Of a stretch of DNA of 7,726 nt, positions 1-6,525 are shown piece by piece (the first letter of the stretch is position 1; every line of letters starts with the position of its first letter). This DNA is from an uncultured Clostridia bacterium (GTDB lineage: Bacteria > Bacillota > Clostridia > Oscillospirales > Ruminococcaceae). The notes below the pieces were generated by a model. It saw only the letters and a list, made by a program, of their open reading frames with translations. It searched no databases and was not told where the DNA came from. The translations under genes and the position numbers were made by a program. The stretch spans positions 1-7,726 of the forward strand of contig CAMOFU010000107.1 of the NCBI GenBank assembly GCA_946613705.1, in the 5' to 3' direction.

Positions 1-26
1 TTGTTTCATTGCGAACTGTGAAACAA
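1..26. repeat. Perfect 8-bp inverted repeat at the left edge
   Basis: TTGTTTCA (1-8) and TGAAACAA (19-26) are exact complements around a 10-base loop. The repeat may extend past the window edge. It lies about 60 to 80 bases into the predicted leftward transcript that starts near 83. It could be an operator, or the stem of a leader or terminator hairpin; the bases beyond the edge would decide. Confidence 0.5.
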
Positions 27-48
27 AGAAATCTGAGCTTTTTATTTG

Positions 49-65
49 CCCGAATGTATATCGGG
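49..65. repeat. Small hairpin in the leader of the leftward transcript
   Basis: CCCGA (49-53) pairs with TCGGG (61-65) around a 7-base loop, within the leader after the promoter at 90-118. A 5-bp GC-rich stem could form in RNA, but it has no T-tract after it. No function is assigned. Confidence 0.35.
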
Positions 66-89
66 AAGAACGGTCTCTCATATGAAAAT

Positions 90-118
90 ATTATACCATA
101 ATAACCGTTTCAAGTCAA
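90..118 (-). promoter_or_regulatory. Sigma-A promoter for a gene left of the window
   Basis: On the minus strand TTGACT (113-118) and TATAAT (90-95) are separated by exactly 17 bases, with a TGG extension just before the -10 box. Transcription would start near position 83 and run leftward out of the window. The -35 box touches the T-tract of the operon terminator, so this is a separate unit. The spacer holds AAACGGTT (103-110), which fits the AANCGNTT core of LacI/CcpA-type operators. The served gene is not visible, and no start codon with a good ribosome binding site occurs in the remaining leader. Confidence 0.75.
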
Positions 119-119
119 G

Positions 120-172
120 AAAAAAACAAAAGCCGTATATCCTCCCCGCCTCGCGGCTGGAGGATATACGGC
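120..172 (-). terminator. Rho-independent terminator of the scr-pts operon
   Basis: A 14-bp perfect stem pairs positions 132-145 with 159-172 (GCCGTATATCCTCC with its complement). The 13-base loop can itself form a small GCC/GGC stem. On the minus strand it is followed by a T-rich tract, CTTTTGTTTTTT (120-132). It begins only 6 bases after the ptsI stop, so it ends the scrA-scrB-scrK-ptsH-ptsI transcript. There is no matching T-tract on the plus-strand side, so it works in one direction. Confidence 0.93.
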
Positions 173-178
173 AGATGA

Positions 179-1810
179 TTATTTCAGCGAGATGCTTCTG
201 ACTTTTTCGCGCAGCGGCAGAACAAACGGTGCGGATACCGAAAGCTCGTCAATACCCATGCGCAGGAAAGTCTCGGTGAGGGAAAGGTCGGCGGCCAGCT
301 CGCCGCATATACCTATCCAGGCATTATTGGCGTGAGCGTTCTTTGCAGACATCTCTATCAGCCTGAGCACTGCCTCATGATGCGTATCAACAAAGGCTTC
401 GAGCTTAGCGTTCTGACGGTCGCAGGCGAGGGTATACTGAGTAAGGTCGTTGGTACCGACGCTGAAAAAGTCAACGAGAGGTGCCAGCCTGTCACTGATA
501 ACTGCCGCCGCGGGGGTCTCGATCATAATTCCGAGCTCCGTCTTTTCGTTGAAACGGATACCGTCGGCAGAAAGCTCTTCCCTGATCTCCCGACACAGTG
601 CAAGACATTTTTCCACCTCGGAAACCGAGGTTATCATCGGGAACATTATTCCGAGATCACCAAAAGCGGAAGCGCGGTACAGCGCTCTGAGCTGTGTGCG
701 GAATATCTCGGGTCGCGTTAGGCAGATGCGTATTGCCCGAAAGCCGAGTGCGGGATTGTCCTCCTTGTCCAGCTTGAAGTAATCTATCTGCTTGTCGGCG
801 CCGATATCGAGGGTGCGGATTATGACCTTCTTCCCCGCCATGCTTTCCAGCACTTTTTTATAAGCCTGGAACTGCTGTTCCTCGGTGGGGTAATCCTCGC
901 TTTCGAGATAGAGAAATTCGCTTCTGAAAAGCCCGATGCCGCCTGCATCGTTGGCAAGCACCGCACCTATCCCGCCTACGCCGCCGATGTTGGCATAAAT
1001 GTTGACCTTTTTGCCGTCAAGGGTGACATTTTCCTTGCCTTTAAGATCCTGGAGAAGCTGTTTCTTTTTGATGTCGGCGGCCTGTTTTTCTTCAAGGCGT
1101 TTAACGGTCTCTTCGTCGGGATCGACAAACACCTCTCCCGTATGACCGTCAACCGCCACAAGGCAGCCGTCCTCTGCGGCCTTGAGGAAATCTTCTCCCA
1201 CGCCTATTACCGCCGCGATGTTCATATTTCTGGCAAGGATGGCGGTATGGGAATTTGAGGAGCCGAAAGCCGTAACAAAAGCAAGCACCTTATCCTTATC
1301 AAGCGAAACCGTTTCGCTGGGAGCAAGGTCGTCGGCGCAGACGATCATTTTTTCATCCGAAGCTCCGCTGCTTCCGCCGCTGTCGGTCAGACAGGCGATA
1401 AGTCGGTTGGAAATATCCTTTACATCGGCGGAACGGGCCTGCATATAGGCATCGTCCATGCTTGCGAACATCTCGGCGAAATTGTCGGAGGTCACTGCCA
1501 CGGCATATTCGGCGTTGACGCTCTGAGTCTCTATGATGCTCTGAACGGATTCGTTGTAGTCCTCGTCGTCCAGCATCATAATATGGATCTCAAAGATCTC
1601 TGCATTGGTCTCGCCGACCTCTTTAAGCGCTTTTTCATAGATCGCCGTCAGCTGTTCCGCGGCCAGTGCCTTGGCGTTTTCAAAACGCTCCAGCTCGGCG
1701 GCGGTATCGCTTACGGACACGCGGCGGACCTCAGCCGCCTGTCTTTTGAAAACGTGAGCCTTGCCTATCGCAACGGCTCCGTATACTCCTTTTCCGTTAA
1801 ACACGACCAT
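179..1810 (-). CDS. ptsI: PTS Enzyme I (phosphoenolpyruvate-protein phosphotransferase)
   Basis: Cytoplasmic first enzyme of the PTS relay: it takes phosphate from PEP onto a histidine and passes it to HPr. The 543 residues follow E. coli EI numbering closely. Seen: phospho-histidine His188 in SNSHTAILAR; PEP-binding Arg296 (GLFRSEF), Arg332 (IRTLDIGADK), Arg358 (NPALGFRAIR) and Arg465 (CDRQN); metal ligands Glu431 (IETPAA) and Asp455 (GTNDLTQYT); catalytic Cys502 (GICGELAAD). The N-terminal HPr-binding and phospho-His domains cover roughly 1-235 and the PEP-binding barrel 260-543. It stops at PLREKVRSISLK, about 30 residues before the end of E. coli EI. The TAA stop is followed directly by the operon terminator, so this is a natural end rather than a break. 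The ATG start has AGGTGA 6 bases upstream. It is the last gene of the scr operon, 33 bases after ptsH. Function is near certain. Confidence 0.97.
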   Translation of the reverse strand: MVVFNGKGVYGAVAIGKAHVFKRQAAEVRRVSVSDTAAELERFENAKALAAEQLTAIYEKALKEVGETNAEIFEIHIMMLDDEDYNESVQSIIETQSVNAEYAVAVTSDNFAEMFASMDDAYMQARSADVKDISNRLIACLTDSGGSSGASDEKMIVCADDLAPSETVSLDKDKVLAFVTAFGSSNSHTAILARNMNIAAVIGVGEDFLKAAEDGCLVAVDGHTGEVFVDPDEETVKRLEEKQAADIKKKQLLQDLKGKENVTLDGKKVNIYANIGGVGGIGAVLANDAGGIGLFRSEFLYLESEDYPTEEQQFQAYKKVLESMAGKKVIIRTLDIGADKQIDYFKLDKEDNPALGFRAIRICLTRPEIFRTQLRALYRASAFGDLGIMFPMITSVSEVEKCLALCREIREELSADGIRFNEKTELGIMIETPAAAVISDRLAPLVDFFSVGTNDLTQYTLACDRQNAKLEAFVDTHHEAVLRLIEMSAKNAHANNAWIGICGELAADLSLTETFLRMGIDELSVSAPFVLPLREKVRSISLK

Positions 1811-1843
1811 AGTCCGTCACCTGTCCTTTCAGTATGCTGATTA

Positions 1844-2104
1844 TCAGAGATTTGCGTTCATGAACTCTTCGATGCCCTTTACGGCAGCTTCCTCGTCGTC
1901 ACCCTCGACAGTGAACTTAACGGTGTCGCCGCATTTTACGCCGAGGCCCATGAGCTTCATCAGAGCTGTGGCATTGATAGGCGGCTTGCCCTCCTTCTCG
2001 ATGGTCACCTTGCTGGAAAAGCCCTTGATGAGCTTAACAAGGTTGCCTGCGGGTCTTGCGTGGATGCCGATCTCATCCTTGATGGTGTAGGAAAATTCTT
2101 TCAT
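1844..2104 (-). CDS. ptsH: PTS phosphocarrier protein HPr
   Basis: Small cytoplasmic phosphocarrier of 86 residues, the family's usual length. It moves phosphate from EI to the IIA domain of sugar permeases, here presumably ScrA. The active site is seen as GIHARPAG with His15 and Arg17. In the second helix the family has NLKSIMGVMSLG (B. subtilis) or SAKSLFKLQTLG (E. coli) with Ser46; here the matching stretch is INATALMKLMGLG. Aligned on the K-L-x-x-LG core with one extra residue before it, the Ser46 position is Ala47. Aligned without a gap it is Thr46. Either way no serine is present, so regulation by HPr kinase would be lost or altered. The ATG has AAAGGAA 9 bases upstream. Stop is TGA followed directly by an in-frame TAA. 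It lies 27 bases after scrK and 33 before ptsI, and no promoter is apparent in either gap, so it depends on the scr transcript. Confidence 0.96.
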   Translation of the reverse strand: MKEFSYTIKDEIGIHARPAGNLVKLIKGFSSKVTIEKEGKPPINATALMKLMGLGVKCGDTVKFTVEGDDEEAAVKGIEEFMNANL

Positions 2105-2131
2105 GATACTTCGTTCCTTTCGTAGATAGAA

Positions 2132-3094
2132 TTATATTTTCTGCATCTCATCCAAAGTCGGATAAGATGCTATGGCACCTTTTTTCTGAACGCTCAGGGC
2201 GCAGAACTGATTTGCAAAGTCAAGGCATTCGCAGAGATACGCCATTGGTATCTCTTCAAGCTCTGCCTTTCCCGTACCTTTCTGACCGAGCTTCCACAGA
2301 AATGCCCCTGTGAAGCCGTCACCTGCACCCGTTGTGTCAACTGCCTTTACGGGCTTTGCGGGGGAGAAACCCTGTGCGGTCTTTGTGAAGGCGTATGCCC
2401 CCTTGCTTCCCATGGTTATCAGTACCAAGTTCACGCCATGCTCGAAGAGCCGCGCCGCGCTCTGTTCGGGGTCCGACGCGCCTGTGACGAACTCCAGTTC
2501 GTCCTCCGAGAGCTTGACGATATCGCTGAGTGGGATGAATTCCCTCACTGCCGCGCGGAGAGCTTCCCTGCTGTTCCAGAGATTGAATCTGAGATTGGGG
2601 TCAAAGCTGACGATGCCGCCCCTGCGATGCATGATCTCGATAGCCCGCTTGTGAGCCTCCTTCATCGGAAAGTCCCCGATGGAAACGCTGCAGAAATGCA
2701 GGGCAAAGACGCCGTCGAAGTATTCCTCTTTAACGCTGTCGGCGCTGTAAAGCATATCGGCGCTGGGCTTGCGGTAAAAAGAGAAGGTACGGTCGCCGTT
2801 CTCTCCGAGGGAGACAAAAGCCAGTGCGGTATTTGCCTTGTCGGTGAGGGAGATGCAGGAAGTATCGACGCCAGCTTTTTTCAGCTCTCCGATTATCTTA
2901 TGACCGAAGGGGTCGTCACCCAGCTGAGTGAGCATACGGGAGCTCCCGCCGAGCCGAGAGAATGCGGCACAGACGTTTGCAGGGGCTCCGCCAACTTTCG
3001 GGGAGAAAGCTGTCACCTCGTCAAATTCACAGCCGCTTTTGTCGGGGATGAAGTCTATCAGGGCTTCGCCGACAGCGGCAAGTGTATTACTCAT
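2132..3094 (-). CDS. scrK: fructokinase, PfkB/ribokinase family
   Basis: Cytoplasmic sugar kinase that converts the fructose released by ScrB to fructose-6-phosphate using ATP. At 320 residues it has normal PfkB length. Seen: N-terminal strand AAVGEALIDFIP; the substrate and lid region with PKVGGAPANVCAAFSRLGG (about 32-50, PfkB signature 1); LGDDPFGHKI (58-67); NLRFNLW (167-173); and signature 2, DTTGAGDGFTGAFL (253-266), with anion hole GAGD and catalytic base Asp259. GGAPAN plus the DTTGAGDGF form is usual in bacterial fructokinases next to sucrose hydrolases, and the operon context makes fructose the obvious substrate. Its start overlaps the end of scrB by 8 bases (ATGAGTAA), with GAGGTGA 6 bases upstream inside scrB, so the two are probably translationally coupled. 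Sequence alone cannot exclude another furanose-type substrate. Confidence 0.94.
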   Translation of the reverse strand: MSNTLAAVGEALIDFIPDKSGCEFDEVTAFSPKVGGAPANVCAAFSRLGGSSRMLTQLGDDPFGHKIIGELKKAGVDTSCISLTDKANTALAFVSLGENGDRTFSFYRKPSADMLYSADSVKEEYFDGVFALHFCSVSIGDFPMKEAHKRAIEIMHRRGGIVSFDPNLRFNLWNSREALRAAVREFIPLSDIVKLSEDELEFVTGASDPEQSAARLFEHGVNLVLITMGSKGAYAFTKTAQGFSPAKPVKAVDTTGAGDGFTGAFLWKLGQKGTGKAELEEIPMAYLCECLDFANQFCALSVQKKGAIASYPTLDEMQKI

Positions 3095-4418
3095 CGGGTA
3101 TCACCTCAATTCCGTCAAGCTGATAAAGGGTCCCGCTTATTCCGTCAGCTGTGACTGTGATCTCTGTATCGGCGGGATACATTCTGGAAGAAAACACCTT
3201 TTCGCCGCCGTTAAGATACACCTCCGCCGAAGCCTTATCTGCGATGATTCGGAAATCACGGCAGTTATCAAGCTTTGCGAATCTTGCAATGCGGCCTCCG
3301 CCCGCAGACTTTGAAAGAAATGCCAGCGCTGCCTCGCCGCCGCTGTATTCGAACTTCAGTATGCCTTCAAAGGTAAGTGAGAATTCTTTACCACAGTCCC
3401 CGCAGATCTCAAAGGGCAGCTGAGCCGTAAGGCTTTCTCCGCTGTTTACGGGCTGTGACGATCTTCTCAGCTTTTCAAGCTCTCTGATCGGCTGCTGGAG
3501 CATTTCGCCGTTTTCGGAGAGAGACAGCTCCCGCGGGAGGGTCAGACAATGCTGCCAGCCGAGAGACACGGTGGGGTTTGTGTAAGGTATATCGCCTATT
3601 CCCTCCCAGCCGATGAGAATCCTTCTGCCGTCGGGGGCATCGAAGGTCTGGGGAGCATAGAAATCAAATCCCCGATCCCATTCGTTGTAGACGCCCGTGT
3701 CCGTTTTCAGATATCCCGAGCTGTATACATTCTGCGAGAAATATTTTTCGTGGGGGAGCCCCTGGGGAGAAATGCTCAGAAAGCGCTCTCCTCCGAGGGT
3801 GAACTCGTCGGGACATTCCCACATATAGCCCGAATCGGGGGTGCGTATCTCCTTATCAAAGCTCCAGTTCACAAGATCCTCCGAGATATAGTAAAGCACG
3901 CAGCCTTTGTCGTCGAGAGTTCTTGCGCCAAGCACCATATGATACTTCCCGTCTTCCTCCCAGACTTTCGGATCCCGCACATGGCAGGAGCAGTAATCGG
4001 GGTAATCGGAGTTTCTCAGCAGGACTTTTTTGGCACTCATATTATGCCCGTCCTCGGTGGTCACGAGGATGACATTAGCTCCCCGTCCCGAGGTGATATA
4101 ATCGTGATCGCCCTCTTCTTTTACGTTGCCTGTATAGAAAAGATAAAGCATATCGTCCTTGACGAAGCCGCAGCCCGAATATACACCACTGCGATCCTCG
4201 GGAATATCGGGGAAAAGCACCGTCCCTGTAAAGCGCCAGTGCAGGAGATCGGGGCTTTTCCAGTGACCCCAGCACTTCAGCCCTTTACCCTCGGCGCTGT
4301 CGGGAGCATACTGGAAATAAACATGGTACTCTCCCTTGAAAAAGCACAGCCCGTTGGGATCGTTGAGCCAGCCTGTCTTCGGCTCAAGATGAAGCATCTG
4401 CCTGTAATCGTTTTTCAT
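3087..4418 (-). CDS. scrB: sucrose-6-phosphate hydrolase (GH32 invertase)
   Basis: Intracellular glycoside hydrolase family 32 enzyme that cleaves PTS-imported sucrose-6-phosphate to glucose-6-phosphate and fructose. There is no signal peptide. With the ATG at 4418 it has 443 residues, in the usual range. Seen: nucleophile Asp20 in WLNDPNG; YHVYFQY (31-37); WGHWKSPDLLHW (50-61); transition-state stabiliser Asp149 in RDP; acid/base Glu201 in ECP; DFYAPQTF (252-259); and a C-terminal beta-sandwich from about 310. An in-frame GTG at 4430 would add four residues, but it sits inside the GGTGA ribosome binding site of the ATG and has only AAGG three bases upstream, so I prefer the ATG. It lies 21 bases after scrA and overlaps scrK. 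It could also act on short fructo-oligosaccharides, but the PTS partner favours the 6-phosphate. Confidence 0.96.
   Translation of the reverse strand: MKNDYRQMLHLEPKTGWLNDPNGLCFFKGEYHVYFQYAPDSAEGKGLKCWGHWKSPDLLHWRFTGTVLFPDIPEDRSGVYSGCGFVKDDMLYLFYTGNVKEEGDHDYITSGRGANVILVTTEDGHNMSAKKVLLRNSDYPDYCSCHVRDPKVWEEDGKYHMVLGARTLDDKGCVLYYISEDLVNWSFDKEIRTPDSGYMWECPDEFTLGGERFLSISPQGLPHEKYFSQNVYSSGYLKTDTGVYNEWDRGFDFYAPQTFDAPDGRRILIGWEGIGDIPYTNPTVSLGWQHCLTLPRELSLSENGEMLQQPIRELEKLRRSSQPVNSGESLTAQLPFEICGDCGKEFSLTFEGILKFEYSGGEAALAFLSKSAGGGRIARFAKLDNCRDFRIIADKASAEVYLNGGEKVFSSRMYPADTEITVTADGISGTLYQLDGIEVIPDE
3101..3107 (-). promoter_or_regulatory. Ribosome binding site of scrK inside scrB
   Basis: GAGGTGA on the minus strand lies 6 bases before the scrK ATG, within the last codons of scrB. 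With the 8-base ATGAGTAA overlap of the two genes, this points to coupled translation of hydrolase and fructokinase. Confidence 0.8.
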
Positions 4419-4426
4419 AGTCCGGC

Positions 4427-4431
4427 TCACC
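4427..4431 (-). promoter_or_regulatory. Ribosome binding site that decides the scrB start
   Basis: GGTGA on the minus strand, 8 bases before the ATG at 4418, preceded by AAAGGAC. The alternative GTG start at 4430 is part of this GGTGA. The ptsI start region has nearly the same layout (AAAGGAC, GGTGA, then CGGACTATG), which supports the ATG. Confidence 0.7.
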
Positions 4432-4439
4432 GTCCTTTT

Positions 4440-6332
4440 TTACTTGGCCGTTTCGATCAGCTTGTCAAGGTACTCCACCTCGCTGCACTCGGCCTTGTGG
4501 ATGTCGCTGTATTCATCGGCGTTGGTGATTATCACGGGAGTTATCACGGGATAGCCCTTGCTCTTGATAAGCGGAATATCAAAGGTAATGAGAGTCTGCC
4601 CGCGGGTGAATCTGTCGCCCTCCTCAACGTGGGCGGTGTAGCCCTCACCGTTAAGCTCCACGGTGTTGATGCCTATGTGTATCAGCATTTCCATACCGTT
4701 GTCGAGGGTCAGACCTATTGCGTGGTGGGTATCGAAGAGAGTGCTTACCTCGCCGTCGGCGGGAGCGACCACCTTGCCCTCGGCGGGATCCACCGCGGCG
4801 CCCATTCCGAGGACGTCGGAAGCGAAGGTCTCGTCGGGAACGTCTGCCATAAGAACAGCCTTACCCTTGAGAGGCGAATATACGCAGCTGTCGTCATAGC
4901 TTACGGAGGACTTGACTTCAATGGCAGGAGCAGGTTCGGGCTCGGGATCGGATGCTGCGATCGCTTCCTCCACGGGATCCTTGTAAAGCATCCATGAAAG
5001 TCCGAATGCAACAGCCGATGCAACCAGGAAAGTAAGCAGATAACCGGCTATACTGTCGGTGGTGATAAGGAAGCCGAATATACCCGTTACGCCGTTGGCA
5101 GTGGCATAAACGTTCATTACCGAAGCTACCGCGGCACCGCAGGCGCCGCCTGCCATACCTGCAATAAGCGGTCTGACATATCTTACGTTAACACCGAAGA
5201 TCGCGGGCTCGGTAATTCCCATGAAAGCGGAGAGCGATGCGGGCAGAGCCATTGACTTGGTTTTCTTGTTCTTGGTCTTGATGGCGACCGCGAGAGCAGC
5301 GGCACCCTGTGCAACGTTGGCAGCCGTAGCAATAGGCATCCAGATGTTCTTGCCGTTATCGGCGATCATTGAAAGCTCGATGGCATTATACATATGATGA
5401 ACACCCGCAACTACCGTAGGAGCGTAGGCGGCGCCCATAAGGAACGAACCGATGCCGAAGGGTATCGAGATGAGCCACTGTGCGCCCGAGAGCACCCAGG
5501 ATTCGATCTGCGAGAACACGGGGCCGATGACGGTCATCGTCAGGAAGCCCGTAATGAATACGGATACCAGCGGGGTAACAAAGAGATCCAGCATTTCGGG
5601 GACCTTTTTGTGGAGCCATTTTTCGATGATCGAAAGCAGAAGCACCGCGATGACTACGGGGATAACGTGTCCCTGATAGCCTGTGGCGTGGATATCCCAG
5701 AAGCCCCATGACCAAAGGATCGGAAGGTCACTGCCGTCGCCCACGGACCAGGCATTTATCAGGTTCGGGTGGATCATTATCATACCGATAACGGCGCCGA
5801 GATAGATATTGGCACCGAAGATCTTTGCGGCGCTTACCGCAATAAGAATCGGCAGGAAGGTCAAAGCTGCGTTGGAGAAAATATCCAGCAGCTTATAGAA
5901 CTGAGAATCCGCCATTTCGGGGAAGGCTCTGGACAGACCGCCCAGCAGTCCGCAGAGAAGACCCGTGGCAACAATAGCGGGAATGATCGGAACAAAGATA
6001 TCGCCCAAGGTCTTGACAGCCCGCTTGTACCAGGGGGCCTTGGCGGCGGCGGCCTTTTTGACATCGTCTTTTGAAGCGGCCTCGACGCCTGCCATTATAA
6101 TAAACTCGGCGTAGACCTTGTTCACCGTACCGGTGCCGATAATGATCTGAAGCTGACCCTGAGCTTCAAACACACCTTTGACGCCGTCGATGTTTTCGAG
6201 CACGGATTTCTTTACCTTTTCGTTGTCGGCTATGACCAGCCTGAGACGTGTGGCGCAGTGGGCTGCGCTTGCGAGGTTATCCTTACCGCCTATGGCGCTG
6301 AGGATCTCGGATGCACACTTACTGTAATCCAT
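4440..6332 (-). CDS. scrA: sucrose-specific PTS permease, EIIBCA fusion
   Basis: Membrane permease of the glucose/sucrose PTS superfamily that imports and phosphorylates sucrose in one step. It has 630 residues in the order B-C-A. IIB (1-80): phospho-cysteine Cys26 in HCATRLRLV. IIC (about 105-455): many hydrophobic segments, for example 111-135, 153-195, 222-236, 250-275, 286-312 and 415-450, with GVHHMYNAIE (310-319) and the family hallmark GITEPAIFGV (372-381). A Pro/Glu-rich linker (DPEPEPAPA, 462-470) leads to IIA (about 483-630), whose HAIGLTLDNGMEMLIHIGI (537-555) carries structural His537 and phospho-acceptor His552. An upstream in-frame ATG at 6374 would add 14 basic residues. I reject it because the ATG at 6332 has AAAGGGTGA 5 bases upstream and begins exactly at the IIB domain. 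Because IIA is attached, only HPr and EI are needed, and both are encoded downstream. Trehalose and beta-glucoside permeases are relatives; scrB and scrK argue for sucrose. Confidence 0.94.
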   Translation of the reverse strand: MDYSKCASEILSAIGGKDNLASAAHCATRLRLVIADNEKVKKSVLENIDGVKGVFEAQGQLQIIIGTGTVNKVYAEFIIMAGVEAASKDDVKKAAAAKAPWYKRAVKTLGDIFVPIIPAIVATGLLCGLLGGLSRAFPEMADSQFYKLLDIFSNAALTFLPILIAVSAAKIFGANIYLGAVIGMIMIHPNLINAWSVGDGSDLPILWSWGFWDIHATGYQGHVIPVVIAVLLLSIIEKWLHKKVPEMLDLFVTPLVSVFITGFLTMTVIGPVFSQIESWVLSGAQWLISIPFGIGSFLMGAAYAPTVVAGVHHMYNAIELSMIADNGKNIWMPIATAANVAQGAAALAVAIKTKNKKTKSMALPASLSAFMGITEPAIFGVNVRYVRPLIAGMAGGACGAAVASVMNVYATANGVTGIFGFLITTDSIAGYLLTFLVASAVAFGLSWMLYKDPVEEAIAASDPEPEPAPAIEVKSSVSYDDSCVYSPLKGKAVLMADVPDETFASDVLGMGAAVDPAEGKVVAPADGEVSTLFDTHHAIGLTLDNGMEMLIHIGINTVELNGEGYTAHVEEGDRFTRGQTLITFDIPLIKSKGYPVITPVIITNADEYSDIHKAECSEVEYLDKLIETAK

Positions 6333-6337
6333 GTAGA

Positions 6338-6346
6338 TCACCCTTT
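6338..6346 (-). promoter_or_regulatory. Ribosome binding site that decides the scrA start
   Basis: AAAGGGTGA on the minus strand, 5 bases before the ATG at 6332. The upstream in-frame ATG at 6374 has no comparable site, so the shorter 630-residue permease is preferred. Confidence 0.8.
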
Positions 6347-6388
6347 CGTAAATAAGACGAGGTCTCTGAAACAATATCTGAAATTATT

Positions 6389-6404
6389 ATGATATTGATT
6401 TCAT
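6389..6404. promoter_or_regulatory. ScrR operator at the scrA promoter
   Basis: ATGATATTGATTTCAT, an imperfect palindrome, differs only in its two central bases from the 16-bp site in front of scrR. It starts 11 bases downstream of the scrA -10 box, covering roughly +5 to +20 of the transcript, a classic position for repression by blocking initiation or clearance. Binding by ScrR is inferred from the pair and from the family's habit of autoregulation. Confidence 0.8.
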
Positions 6405-6415
6405 ATCGTGATTAA

Positions 6416-6444
6416 ATTATATCATATATAATGCGGAATGTCTA
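6416..6444 (-). promoter_or_regulatory. Sigma-A promoter of the scrABK-ptsHI operon
   Basis: On the minus strand TAGACA (6439-6444) and TATAAT (6416-6421) are separated by 17 bases. The start would be near 6409, giving a leader of about 75 bases before scrA. The operator at 6389-6404 lies directly downstream. No further promoter is evident between the genes of the operon. Confidence 0.82.
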
Positions 6445-6525
6445 TTGACATTTAATCAGAATTATGAAAGAGCTTTTGGTTAGTTTCACACAATTTCAGA
6501 TGCTTGGTTTGTGCAAAACGATAAA

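Larger units (their letters stand above)
6333..6525. other. scrR-scrA intergenic control region
   Basis: This 193-base A/T-rich gap holds the scrA promoter, operator, leader and ribosome binding site. I see no hairpin with a T-tract after scrR, so some repressor transcripts may read through into scrA. I found no convincing catabolite-responsive (CcpA) element matching TGWAANCGNTNWCA here, and no antiterminator-type hairpin in the leader. Confidence 0.7.

Noticed and set aside
2105..2131. A separate promoter for ptsHI between scrK and ptsH
   Set aside because: The 27-base gap has only a ribosome binding site and no -10/-35 pair. A promoter within the end of scrK cannot be fully excluded by eye.
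2438..3154. A 238-codon plus-strand open frame opposite scrK
   Set aside because: It mirrors the PfkB gene and has no domain, ribosome binding site or promoter.
3549..4997. A 482-codon open frame on the plus strand, antisense to scrB and the end of scrA
   Set aside because: It has no ribosome binding site, no recognisable domain, and spans the junction of two certain genes. Long antisense frames are expected opposite genes with this codon use.
6333..6374. Longer scrA start at the ATG at 6374
   Set aside because: The added 14 residues lie outside the IIB domain and lack a ribosome binding site, while the ATG at 6332 has AAAGGGTGA at good spacing.
6445..6450. Perfect TTGACA on the plus strand as a divergent promoter
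   Set aside because: No acceptable -10 box lies 16 to 18 bases downstream (AAGAGC at 17), and the transcript would run antisense into scrR with no gene to serve.
6461..6490. A catabolite-responsive element near the scrA promoter (ATGAAAGAGCTTTTGG region)
   Set aside because: The central CG of the consensus is missing and the right half does not match, so I do not call it.
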